The notes beneath the pieces were generated by a model. It saw only the letters and a program-made list of their open reading frames with translations. It was not told where the DNA came from and searched no databases. The position numbers and the translations under genes were made by a program. A stretch of DNA of 21,191 nucleotides from Syncephalis plumigaleata (taxonomy: Eukaryota; Zoopagomycota; Zoopagomycetes; Zoopagales; Piptocephalidaceae): assembly GCA_025201365.1 (NCBI GenBank), contig JAIXMF010000244.1:1-21191 (forward strand), read 5' to 3'. Positions 9,724-17,799 of this stretch are shown here, piece by piece. Every line of letters starts with the position of its first letter. The stretch's first letter is position 1.

Positions 9724-9922
9724 GAGTGGGTCTAGCCCCAGCCAGAATGCGGATCGGCCGCATACTGGCTCCTCCCACTCCTCGCCGAGTGAACCTACTT
9801 CCTGGGACTCCATCAACAAGGCAGTATTCCGAACGGAGTATTACCTCAAGATGGTAGCCCCCTCGTGGAGCCTTTAGGGCCGGCCCACGTAAAGACGTGG
9901 CGGCCTAACTCGAATCATTTTT
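9724..9922 (+). ncRNA. Candidate structured RNA segment with three hairpins and a terminal T5
   Basis: On the + strand three helices can be paired by eye. First, GAGTGGG (9724-9730) pairs with CCCACTC (9774-9780), enclosing GCCAG/CTGGC and ATGCGG/CCGCAT around a 5-base loop. Second, AGTATTCC (9823-9830) pairs with GGAGTATT (9835-9842) around GAAC, using two G-U pairs. Third, CCACGT (9885-9890) pairs with ACGTGG (9895-9900) around AAAG, with an outer TTA-GGCC/GGCC-TAA helix ending at 9908. TTTTT follows at 9918-9922. No known RNA family is recognised. Structure could also reflect the element's origin. Confidence 0.25.
9725..9877 (+). CDS. Possible exon or LINE ORF remnant (50 codons)
   Basis: After the AG of AAATAG (9723-9724) the frame is open for 50 codons to TAG 9875-9877. 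It contains SSHSSPSEPTSWDSINKAVF and ends in MVAPSWSL. G+C is higher than in the surrounding spacer. It is exactly in phase with a GTGAGT donor at 9466, so it could be exon 2 of the 8968 gene through a 259-bp intron. It also lies almost wholly inside the retroposon-like segment and could be a relic of that element's ORF. The two readings conflict and neither is proven. Confidence 0.3.
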   Translation, partial: SGSSPSQNADRPHTGSSHSSPSEPTSWDSINKAVFRTEYYLKMVAPSWSL

Positions 9923-10051
9923 ACACAATAATTTGAGAATGCAGTTAACTTTATTCATTTAATTATTAACAGCAGCGGCCCACTTGCTTTTAAAAATAAA
10001 AATAAAAAATAGAGTGGGTCTAGCCTAACTAATAGGAAATGGCGAACCAGT

Positions 10052-10121
10052 CACGTGGTTGTCGTATTTCTCTGGCCATTCTCGTTGTAGCCAATAAGTC
10101 ATGCGAAATATACAACACGTG
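10052..10121 (+). promoter_or_regulatory. E-box / CCAAT / E-box cluster, probable RasGEF promoter
   Basis: CACGTG at 10052-10057, CCAAT at 10091-10095 and ACACGTGT at 10115-10122 lie within 70 bases, about 370-440 bases upstream of the RasGEF ATG. Two CACGTG sites flanking a CCAAT box look like a composite promoter (bHLH plus HAP/NF-Y type sites). Assignment of the factors is inferred. Confidence 0.4.
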
Positions 10122-10164
10122 TTCAGCGTGGACTATCATAGCAAACTATTATGCTGTCGTGTGT

Positions 10165-10181
10165 CTATAGTGGCACTATAG
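10165..10181. repeat. Perfect 17-base palindrome CTATAGTG-G-CACTATAG
   Basis: Eight-base arms around a single G, upstream of the RasGEF gene. Possible dimeric factor site. Confidence 0.5.
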
Positions 10182-10491
10182 CACTTGACCGATTGCATTA
10201 ACGTATTACTTTTCCTGTCCTTGTTCTTCTGTCTACTCCTCCTCCTCCTCCTCTTTCTCTCTTGCATGTACAAACTAAGCCATAGTTCACACTCTATCTA
10301 TACCACTGTCACTGTCGTGGAAAGATAGAGGTTGATATACGTTAAAGAAGTGAATTATTTGTTTGTTCATTCCTATACGTCTCTTTGTTTGCTAGTTTGT
10401 TAGTTGTTTGTTTGTTTGTTTGCTTGCCTATTAATTTGTAATTCCTGCCTTGGCTAACGTAAAATACCTTGTTACTATTATTACTACTATT

Positions 10492-13400
10492 ATGAATAAT
10501 TCTCCATTGGAACAAACGTCGATATCGGATCCATCTGCCGCGCCAACCTCTCATGGATCGTTGGACTGCAACTCGTGGCATTCTACAATGCAGGCGTATC
10601 AACACGGTGCATACTTGCAACAACTTGATGCCATCAGTAAATCGATCGAACTATTGCGTAATGTATCGATACAATACGAGAATCAATCGCCACGACCAAG
10701 TGTCAGTGTGAATGAACAGGATACGACAACCTCGACAGAATCGACTGCTCCGTTAAATGCGCAACAAGCGGCCGAATTATTCAAATCGGTACGCGGCTAC
10801 TTGAATCAAGCCGAGAAATACTTGAACACATGCTGGTCGAGGAGTAACAACAACTCGCCTAATAATTCGACACATTCACTCTCGATTATCGCTTCTGCTC
10901 CAGCAGCAACAACTAATGCCGCAGTGCTAGTTTGTTCACCACGTACCAGTATTAGCACTAGTGATGCAGAGGATGCGGGCGATGACACAGATGCAAATGA
11001 TGGTCGTGGTGGTGGTGATAGTAGTAGTAATATTGTAACGAAACCTAGTCGAACATCTACCATTAAATTCGCGGAAGTTAGTAGTAAGTCGAGACGACGT
11101 GGTCGTGGATTAACCCGTAAATCGTCACTTCACTCGGATGCCGATGTCGATACTGATACGGATTTCGATGGTAGTCGTACCAGTAAATCTATGGTCCAAC
11201 CGATGCCAGTTTACAAACCGGCCAAAGCATCGCTTCGTTCCTTGTTGGGATTACGCAGTTATGGTAACAAATTGAATCGACCAACCTCACCTCCATCCGG
11301 CGAGATTAGCAGCCCGGAGATTAGCGGGCATGAATCGGGTATGATCTATAGTGCACCTCCCTCGGCACCTCTACCCGCCAATGCCTATCGCACGAGACGA
11401 ACCCTCGCTCTTCGACAGGGTGATCAGTTGCGAATGCGTGGCACCAAGAGTCTCGACGCGTTACGCTTCTTCGGTAAAGAGGCGGGCACACCTCGTCCCT
11501 CCACTTCATCGGCCGATTTCCGTCGACCAGCAACGCGTACTTCAGTCAGCGATAATCCAGCTAATGTTCTACTACCGGCCGACGCCACCGATTCTTCCTC
11601 TGGTGAAGATGAAGACGACGATGTCACCACGACTAGTACGGTTATCGGTATACCGCCGGAAAGTCCATTGCCTTGCGAGGCTGATCTCGGTCTAATCGAT
11701 TGGCGATTCCGTATTCCTGCTGCTACTCGTAGTTCAATGCGAATTAGTACTCATCTAAATGGCAATAATAACGACAATAGCAATAATGGCTCATCAAACA
11801 AGGGTGGCAATAGTGAACCTACTACACCCTCCACTAATTTGGTACAATCATTATCTAGTCTCAATGTAAATAGTACGTCTTCATCACGTATGACGGTAGC
11901 TGCAGCGATAGATCAGCAAACATTACCGCGATCACCACGTAGCGTCAATCATGCCACGATAACTGGCGGTATAATTGGTTCATCTCGTGCACCAGCTACG
12001 ATCTCGCAACGATCTAGTGACCAGGCACTTACCCTACAACCGCCATTATCCTCATCTTGCTCCTCGCTTAGCGGAACGACGAGTAACACGCCAGCATCGG
12101 CCAAATCATCGATGGAGTATACGTCGTCGCCATTGATCACCGAGGTATTCTCGCCCGATATGACGGCAAACCTGGCGAGTATGGAGGTGTCGCCCGACTT
12201 TCTACCCTCGATGTTCTGCGATTACAACGATCTAATATCGGCACGTACCACCGACGGTCTCGCCGTGTCGTCATCGTCATCAAATCCTCATCGTCCACCC
12301 GATCGTGTTCCCATGGTGCCACGATCCCCACTACTAGGCGCGCACATCTACTTAACCAAGGTGTTGGAGGTACAAATCGCGGAATTACGTCGTTTGCAAG
12401 CACTCTCCATTGAAGCTGCATGGCGCGAGAACGGTATGGATGCACAATACGAGGCTGAAGCCGCTAAGGCACCGCACGGTCTTGTTGCCCCGCCTCAAGT
12501 GTCGGAAATGCGTTCGTTCAAATCACGCCTGGTGGAGCAGCAACAGCGACGTATTACTAATACGCGTGCCGGTATGAATCATTTAGCCACGCTGGTACAA
12601 GTGGCGGCAGCCACACCAACAATTCAATCATTCCCCTATCGATTGGTGGCCTATCAATTGACGCTCATTGACGCCACCCTATTCTCGCAAATCCCACCCG
12701 AAGCCATCCTTTCGCATTCGGCGCGTAACCCGCACCCACGCGTACAAGCATCCATCGATCTATTCAACTATGTTACACGTCTTGTGGAACACTCGCTACT
12801 CTCGTTAGATGAACCGGCCGCGCGTGCCTCCATGCTACACCGATGGAGTAAGGTGGCGAAGGCATTACGCGACTTGCGCTCCTATCAAATGCTACTGGCC
12901 GTGGTAGGCGGTCTGCAGACACCGCCTATTCGTCGACTTAAACGTACATGGGCTCAGGTGGCCAAGCGTGACATGCATCGTGTCCAGCGATTGCAACGAC
13001 TTGTCAATCCCGACAATAACTATTCGCGCTATCGTGAACTGCTAAACAAGGCCACAAGCAGTGGTTGGCACGTACCCTGCCTAAGTGTATTCTTACTTGA
13101 TGCCACTTATTTGGTGTCCGCTTGCAAGACAGCTGGTACACCAGTCCTTGAAGATACACGGGTGCAGGAATTACTAGCGCAAATGCAATCGTCACTTGCC
13201 TTGTGTCATTATCCGGCCACGCCACCCAGTTGGATGATGAAGTCACGTACTCGTCATCGGCCAACCCTATTTGGTTCTTTAACCCAATCACAGTCACAAC
13301 AATACCAACAGCAGCAGCAACAACAACAACAACAGCAAGCACCATCATCATCATCGACAACAACATCGATACGACGACAGCCATCCTTCAACAATCTTAG

Positions 13401-14205
13401 CTCGCCACCCTCTCATAATGGTGGTGTATCCGTTGCAACTGGAGCCAAGGCAGTTGATACTAATGCCAACAACAGCAATACATCATCTGGATTGGCCGTT
13501 CCTACAGCGGAAAAGTTGAAGCATCGTCGTAGTTCCTCGCTAGGATCACGTATGGGATTGGAAGGTTGGCTAGGACGAGCACAAGATCGATTACCCGCCG
13601 TAGTAAGCGGTATCACTCGAACAACCTCACCACCTCCTAGTGGTACGGGAAATCTTCCTAATACTAGTGTATCGGCAACTGCTAGCCAACCTGGTTCCGG
13701 TACTATTACGCCCATTTCAATTACGGGATCACCATACGCGCCAATCCCCACTACGACTGGATCACCTGAACATGGCAGCCATGCCTTGTCGGTATCGTCC
13801 ATGATGAACTCACCCACCGAGCATATTGGTGTGGATGCTGCCGCTGCCAAGGCAATCTACGCCACGCGTGTCACGCAATTCCTCATTGTCCACCATTTGG
13901 TGACACGATCATGGATGGAGGACACGGTAGCCGATCGACTTAGTATGGTACGTGAGCCACCACGCAACAAGGGCGGCAACGTAAGCGGTGCCTCTAGCGT
14001 AAGCAATATACCGTTGGATCCCAGTCAAGCGGGAAGTAATATTCACTTTAATGCCGCACTCGATAGTAGTAGCAGTAATAGTCAAAGTAGCGTAAGCTAT
14101 CTACGTAGACGTGCCAGTGGTAGTATTACCAAATGGGGCTACGGTGTTACGCTACAAGAACGATTCCACTACAAGAAAGACTCGGGATCCTCGAGTAAGA
14201 AATAA
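10492..14205 (+). CDS. RasGEF-domain protein (Ras-family guanine nucleotide exchange factor)
   Basis: A single uninterrupted frame of 1,237 residues from ATG 10492. The upstream extension to 10450 would begin with TTG. The first 600 residues are mostly disordered (Ser/Thr/Asn-rich, with acidic and basic blocks). The catalytic RasGEF domain spans about 700-900. FPYRLVAYQLTLIDATLF (from F714) is the start of the fold. LRDLRSYQMLLAVVGGLQ (about 793-810) and PPIRRLKRTW (to about 819) match the helical-hairpin core, and LSVFLLDATYLVSACK (864-880) its end. A polyQ tract (about 938-949) and another disordered region follow. Residues about 1118-1150 (ATRVTQFLIVHHLVTRSW) look helical and are unassigned. 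No RasGEF_N, SH3 or PH domain is evident. Expected role is exchange of GDP for GTP on a Ras-family GTPase; the partner is unknown. It converges with the fasciclin gene. Confidence 0.88.
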   Translation: MNNSPLEQTSISDPSAAPTSHGSLDCNSWHSTMQAYQHGAYLQQLDAISKSIELLRNVSIQYENQSPRPSVSVNEQDTTTSTESTAPLNAQQAAELFKSVRGYLNQAEKYLNTCWSRSNNNSPNNSTHSLSIIASAPAATTNAAVLVCSPRTSISTSDAEDAGDDTDANDGRGGGDSSSNIVTKPSRTSTIKFAEVSSKSRRRGRGLTRKSSLHSDADVDTDTDFDGSRTSKSMVQPMPVYKPAKASLRSLLGLRSYGNKLNRPTSPPSGEISSPEISGHESGMIYSAPPSAPLPANAYRTRRTLALRQGDQLRMRGTKSLDALRFFGKEAGTPRPSTSSADFRRPATRTSVSDNPANVLLPADATDSSSGEDEDDDVTTTSTVIGIPPESPLPCEADLGLIDWRFRIPAATRSSMRISTHLNGNNNDNSNNGSSNKGGNSEPTTPSTNLVQSLSSLNVNSTSSSRMTVAAAIDQQTLPRSPRSVNHATITGGIIGSSRAPATISQRSSDQALTLQPPLSSSCSSLSGTTSNTPASAKSSMEYTSSPLITEVFSPDMTANLASMEVSPDFLPSMFCDYNDLISARTTDGLAVSSSSSNPHRPPDRVPMVPRSPLLGAHIYLTKVLEVQIAELRRLQALSIEAAWRENGMDAQYEAEAAKAPHGLVAPPQVSEMRSFKSRLVEQQQRRITNTRAGMNHLATLVQVAAATPTIQSFPYRLVAYQLTLIDATLFSQIPPEAILSHSARNPHPRVQASIDLFNYVTRLVEHSLLSLDEPAARASMLHRWSKVAKALRDLRSYQMLLAVVGGLQTPPIRRLKRTWAQVAKRDMHRVQRLQRLVNPDNNYSRYRELLNKATSSGWHVPCLSVFLLDATYLVSACKTAGTPVLEDTRVQELLAQMQSSLALCHYPATPPSWMMKSRTRHRPTLFGSLTQSQSQQYQQQQQQQQQQQAPSSSSTTTSIRRQPSFNNLSSPPSHNGGVSVATGAKAVDTNANNSNTSSGLAVPTAEKLKHRRSSSLGSRMGLEGWLGRAQDRLPAVVSGITRTTSPPPSGTGNLPNTSVSATASQPGSGTITPISITGSPYAPIPTTTGSPEHGSHALSVSSMMNSPTEHIGVDAAAAKAIYATRVTQFLIVHHLVTRSWMEDTVADRLSMVREPPRNKGGNVSGASSVSNIPLDPSQAGSNIHFNAALDSSSSNSQSSVSYLRRRASGSITKWGYGVTLQERFHYKKDSGSSSKK
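13307..13338 (+). repeat. CAG/CAA (polyglutamine) repeat inside the RasGEF gene
   Basis: Mixed CAG and CAA codons encode a run of about 11 Gln. The alternation of synonymous codons argues for tolerated protein-level low complexity. Confidence 0.85.
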
Positions 14206-14567
14206 TAGTAATAATAATAGATGGAGGAATACGACATCTATCTATCTATATATCTATTGATCTATCTATATCTATATCTATATTATACTGAGTTTTACCG
14301 GTTAAAACGATATGATAACGAGTACAATACCGCATATTAGCCGTTTAATTTACTCATCTATTTGATTCTTGATTTTATTGTCACTCTTTATACGCATACA
14401 CATATATACATACTACACGTACACATTTCTATACACATTTCCATACATCCTATCTCGTATCGTTTAGTTGTAATTATAAATCTATCCGTAACTTAGCCAT
14501 TCACACAATATATAAATACACTTATATTTACTCAATTTACTGCTTTTATTTGTTTATTGTTTTTTGT
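14206..14567. other. Convergent 3' spacer with TCTA repeats
   Basis: AT-rich, between the RasGEF and fasciclin stops. A degenerate (TCTA)n/(ATCT)n run lies at about 14237-14283 and TACACA/TATACA words near 14395-14450. TTTATT at 14545-14550 and 14553-14558 supply AATAAA signals for the minus-strand fasciclin gene. No gene is seen. Confidence 0.55.
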
Positions 14568-15197
14568 TTATGATTGCACACTTAGTCGTTGACCAGAACT
14601 ACATTGATTATCGTTGGTGTCCATGTTGTAGTGACCATTGTTTGGTGATATTACCATATCAATCAGGTAAATGGTCGTATTCTTAACCTTAATCGGTGGA
14701 CGTAGAATACGAGCACAATTCACTCGTGGTGTATTGCTTCGATTATGTACGACCAATGGTGAACTGAACGGTGTGAGGATGGCCGACTGATAACTCTGCA
14801 AATCATTGCTACGAACATGCGTATAATCAATTTGTTCACCAATGATAATGTGATGGCGTAGGATGTCGATTTGATCCTCATTCTTATCCGGCCATGGAAA
14901 CCCGTTTACCGCATCATTACTAGGTACGAAGATGGTGGCAGGACCATCATCTAGGATATACGCTAAGGAGCGATCATATTGACTGTGCTTGTTGAATAGA
15001 TTGTAATAGCCGGTGGCACCAATATTCCATCGAATGGTCTCGAGTACAGAAGCAGTTTGAGTGTTGGTGTTAGCACGAGGTACAATGGATTTACCACCAG
15101 GCGTTGGACGAGCCGCAATACATGTAGATTCAATCATGATCATAGTAATGACGACAAATATGGCCGATAGGTTTGTTATACGTGTACTAAACCACAT
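14568..15197 (-). CDS. Secreted protein with one fasciclin (FAS1) domain
   Basis: ATG at 15197 gives 209 residues; the longer open frame to 15287 begins with TTG and is rejected. Residues 1-29 (MWFSTRITN, then a hydrophobic core LSAIFVVITMIMI, then CIAA) are a signal peptide. The FAS1 domain runs from about residue 50 to the C-terminal region. ASVLETIRWN opens it, PATIFVPSNDAV is the conserved H1 motif, and the LRHHIIIGEQ segment with the later TIYLIDMVISP matches the H2 region. NRS and NTT are potential N-glycosylation sites. FAS1 proteins act in cell-surface adhesion or matrix contact. No GPI-anchor signal is obvious at the C-terminus, so it is probably secreted or wall-bound. A TATA-like element lies about 170 bases upstream. 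Confidence 0.82.
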   Translation of the reverse strand: MWFSTRITNLSAIFVVITMIMIESTCIAARPTPGGKSIVPRANTNTQTASVLETIRWNIGATGYYNLFNKHSQYDRSLAYILDDGPATIFVPSNDAVNGFPWPDKNEDQIDILRHHIIIGEQIDYTHVRSNDLQSYQSAILTPFSSPLVVHNRSNTPRVNCARILRPPIKVKNTTIYLIDMVISPNNGHYNMDTNDNQCSSGQRLSVQS

Positions 15198-15364
15198 TTT
15201 AAGAATGTAACACTGCAATGTAATAGCTATAAAAATATTGATGATGCTGTTGTTGTTGAAGGTGTTGCTACTGTGGCAATAATGCAAAGAAATAACTTAA
15301 TGCTAACTGATGAATCAAGAGAAATAACACGATATTGCTTATGATAAATGATCAGTCATGCGGA

Positions 15365-15376
15365 TTATATATATAA
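15365..15376 (-). promoter_or_regulatory. TATA-like element upstream of the fasciclin gene
   Basis: TTATATATATAA, about 170 bases before the minus-strand ATG at 15197. AT-rich context makes chance occurrence possible. Confidence 0.3.
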
Positions 15377-15476
15377 GTATACGTGTATATGATTGACAGT
15401 GTAAACAGGATTGACTAGCTGTGGGACAGAGTGTTGTGCCAGTTTACTGGTTATACCACTTACTCCGTAACGAGTC

Positions 15477-15854
15477 ATGCCATTTCCAAGTTTAGCACTA
15501 TTTCTACTATTATTGTATAGGTTGCAATGTTCCATCTTCGTATCAGATTTATATTTAGTGATCTCGCTTGAGATTTACCGGTTATATGATACGCACGGAG
15601 GAAACATCATGGTCATGATCATCATCATTGCTATCGTTACTATTATCATATACATCGCGCTATGTTTCCAATACTATCCCCCTTGTCTATCCATTGCCGC
15701 CGAAATAGACTCTTAATATAGCATTGCTCGCTGGTTTTACGATGGTACATTGCGGCAAACAAGTATTCGACAACAATATCCATTCAGGCAAACATACCTG
15801 ATCTACTATAATGACCGTCATTATAGTATTACAAAGGTAAATCGATTCTATTAA
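15477..15854 (+). pseudogene. Possible small membrane protein interrupted by an in-frame stop
   Basis: ATG at 15477 opens a 79-residue frame with two hydrophobic stretches (residues 4-14, and MVMIIIIAIVTIIIYIALCF around 46-65), ending TAA 15714-15716. The same frame then continues for about 45 codons (15717-15854). That part reads IARWFYDGTLRQTSIRQQYP, then QTYLIYYNDRHYSITK, which looks like real protein. The pattern of a membrane segment followed by YP-x3-TY-x2-YYN resembles small DUF3592-like membrane proteins. No plausible intron removes the TAA in phase. It may be a pseudogene, a sequencing error, read-through, or two unrelated stretches. Confidence 0.3.
15804..15828. repeat. Perfect 25-base palindrome
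   Basis: Arms TACTATAATGAC (15804-15815) and GTCATTATAGTA (15817-15828) are exact reverse complements around one C. It lies about 610 bases upstream of the fasciclin start codon and within the possible coding stretch 15717-15854, so coding coincidence cannot be excluded. Confidence 0.7.
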
Positions 15855-16004
15855 TAACATCGCATGCTAGATCTATATACTCGCAGCAAGAATAAACAAC
15901 ATGTGTATACCACCACCTTCTCCTTTACTTTATAACAACTCTATAATAATGGCACGAATGTATATATATTCTTTATTAGATAATAGTAATAATAATGACG
16001 ATGA

Positions 16005-17154
16005 TCAAGTATGTTTACTAGTCGATGACAAACGACGATGTCCCCTCGATGGTAATAATGCCATCTTCCTCGATGTATTACGATTATGTGACGGCAATCG
16101 TCGTATCTTAATGGCACTAGCTCGTAGATCCTCACTAGGAGTAGTGGAATTATCGGCGGTTGCCAGTATTTGAATACCACTTGATCCTAGAGTGATATTA
16201 CCCTTGAGGTTCAATTGTCCTCGTCGTAGTAACTCGCGAAGATCGTGTACTCTATCTGCCGACGCAGGCCACACACTATCGGGGAAGCAGCACAGCATTT
16301 GGCCGCGTGTCACCAAGAATCGATCTAGCCATTGGGTTTCCGTTTCGTTGGCATGTCGTGCACCGGTCAGCGTAATCACCCGTTGTAGATCGATATTATC
16401 CTCGGTGACCGCGTAACCATGCTGTACCACGGTGTCATAGAAGATCGCCTGACCGAGCGGTGTGGTCACTCCGTGTTTGTGTGCAAATTTAAGAGCCGGC
16501 ACCAAATAGTGCTCCTCGTTAATACTGTCTTGAATGTGGCGGAATAGCTTGGTGTCCTGTTGATCGGCCATGGTCCACGCCGCAGGAAATCCCTCCAGAT
16601 GCTGAATGCTCTCCTTGCCATTCATGTCGCAATTCGGTAGGGCGGCAAGTCGACGTAACTCGGGCAAGTAGCGTGCGAGTGCCGTGTTGTTACTACCGCG
16701 TTGTTGCACGTATCGTTCCACCACCCATAACGCGTCACCCGTGCCTGTGGTAAACCCGATACGACCACAAGTGTAGCCACGTCCATCGTCCAGGTGTTCA
16801 CACTTGCCATAAGCGTATTCGGGCGTACCATTCTCGAAGGTGTTTGTGATACCCTCGATAATACGACGAATCATCGGTGATAATGATGCATGTGACATAT
16901 TCGCCAATGCAGGATCCGGTGAAGGGAAACTGAGCTCGGTTAGATTGGCGGGCGGACTAGCCACGCACGGTTCATCCTTGCCAGTATTCGTGTGTACATA
17001 GGAGAACTCGAATCGTGCACATTTCGGTATACTTGTAATGGAGAATTCCGGACCACAGAATTGCGATAAATTACGCGGACGTACAATGGTGGTATGTATG
17101 GGTGGTTTCGACATTTTACTTGTAAACGGTTTAGCTGGTCTTTTCGATGATAAC

Positions 17155-17188
<34 letters not shown>

Positions 17189-17357
17189 GCTTCGTCGAGT
17201 GAAGTGAAGCGACATAAGGTTTAGGGGTTGGTTTGCTATGTCGTGTTAATGAATGAGGAACACGATGTTGATGTTCAATGGCAAGTGTATGAAATGATAA
17301 TAAATGTAAGGATACCACTACCAATGGCAGTATCAGTAATCTATTCATCATTATCAT
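16005..17357 (-). CDS. Secreted GH46-type chitosanase
   Basis: A single exon of 450 residues. The ATG at 17357 begins MIMMNRLL; a start at Met4 is equally possible. A signal peptide (about 1-26, ending LSFHTLA) is followed by a Pro/Lys/Ser-rich linker with 11 consecutive Ser. The catalytic domain spans about 155-395. The GH46 signature is recognisable: TFENGTPEYAYG gives the candidate acid E175, and HLDDGRGYTCGRIGFTTGTG gives the candidate base D191. Later motifs (ARYLPELRRL, LGQAIFYDTVVQHG, WLDRFLVTRGQML) fit the family. E175 and D191 are 16 apart, against 18 for the catalytic pair of Streptomyces N174 (E22 and D40). The last 55 residues are a basic tail. It should hydrolyse chitosan outside the cell. 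GH46 is best known in bacteria. Confidence 0.85.
17155..17188 (-). repeat. (ATC)11 microsatellite encoding polySer
   Basis: Eleven GAT units on the + strand encode 11 Ser (TCA/TCG) in the linker of the chitosanase. Its length is likely polymorphic. Confidence 0.9.
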
Positions 17358-17799
17358 ATGTAATAGTAGTAGTAATAATTATTATAATAAATGGTTAAAC
17401 AATACAGATATCTAAACAAGAAAGCGTTAATCGAGAATAACATACATGAACAAAAAAAAACAAGGAGCATGTCACATTTATTTCTATTGTTTCTATTGGA
17501 GATCAATCAAATATTGTTATCGTTGTTGTTACTATTGTTATTATTATCATTTATCGTCACCACGACACAGACCAATATATCGATAATGACATTGTAGTCC
17601 AATGAAATTAAAAAGAAGAACATAAAAAAAGGGGGAATAGGAGAGAGGCGAGCTATGCATGTAATTCGCTGTAACTGTGAATGAATGAAAGAAAGAGTGT
17701 AGCATAAGATGTCACAATGGCGTAGTTTGGTAGTATGTGGTTAATGTGCTGGTTTTCATGGTAACATTAATATGCCATCAGTTAATTAGCATTATTTCT
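17358..17799. other. Spacer: chitosanase promoter and helicase 3' end
   Basis: AT-rich with A9 and TTATTG-type repeats (about 17500-17550). The + strand frame 17391-17597 is a low-complexity Leu run and is not supported. No RNA gene is seen. Confidence 0.5.

Larger units (their letters stand above)
9719..10025 (+). mobile_element. Retroposon-like insertion (SINE or 5'-truncated LINE) with 19-bp direct repeats
   Basis: The 19-base word AAATAGAGTGGGTCTAGCC occurs at 9719-9737 and again, identical, at 10007-10025. Between them lie 269 bases that start GC-rich (unlike the AT-rich surroundings) and end in an A-rich tail of TTTTAAAAATAAAAATAAAA type (about 9990-10009) abutting the second copy. A target-site duplication plus an A-rich 3' tail is the hallmark of LINE-mediated insertion. 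The body carries a 50-codon open frame (9725-9877) ending TAG, three strong RNA hairpins and a T5 run. No clear pol III A/B box pair was found; CTCGAATC at about 9910 is only a weak B-box match. It could instead be an exon plus a fortuitous repeat. Confidence 0.5.
9475..10491. other. Intergenic region with a retroposon-like insertion and the RasGEF promoter
   Basis: A 1-kb spacer. It contains a TA/GA-rich microsatellite (AATAAT/GATGAT, about 9680-9712), the flanked GC-rich segment 9719-10025, the E-box/CCAAT cluster 10052-10121, a 17-base palindrome at 10165-10181, a CTC-rich run (about 10232-10262) and a (TTTG)n run (about 10400-10430). The antisense frames here lack support. Confidence 0.55.
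15198..16004. other. Spacer between the fasciclin and chitosanase genes
   Basis: Contains the fasciclin promoter region (minus strand), the possible interrupted membrane-protein frame at 15477-15854, and the chitosanase polyadenylation signal (TTTATT 15972-15977, AATAAA on the minus strand, about 28 bases after its stop). The + strand open frame 15901-16173 is largely antisense to chitosanase and is left out. Confidence 0.5.

Noticed and set aside
9900-9920. CTCGAATC as a pol III B box in the retroposon-like segment
   Set aside because: Matches only part of the consensus and no A box sits at the right distance, so a tRNA-derived SINE is not claimed.
10450-10491. RasGEF start at 10450
   Set aside because: That codon is TTG. 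The first ATG in frame is at 10492.
11321-11695. Alternative-frame ORFs within the RasGEF gene
   Set aside because: Shadows of the long coding frame; no domains and no independent promoter signals.
15901-16173. + strand 90-residue frame
   Set aside because: Mostly antisense to the 3' end of the chitosanase gene; its signal is explained by that gene's codon structure.
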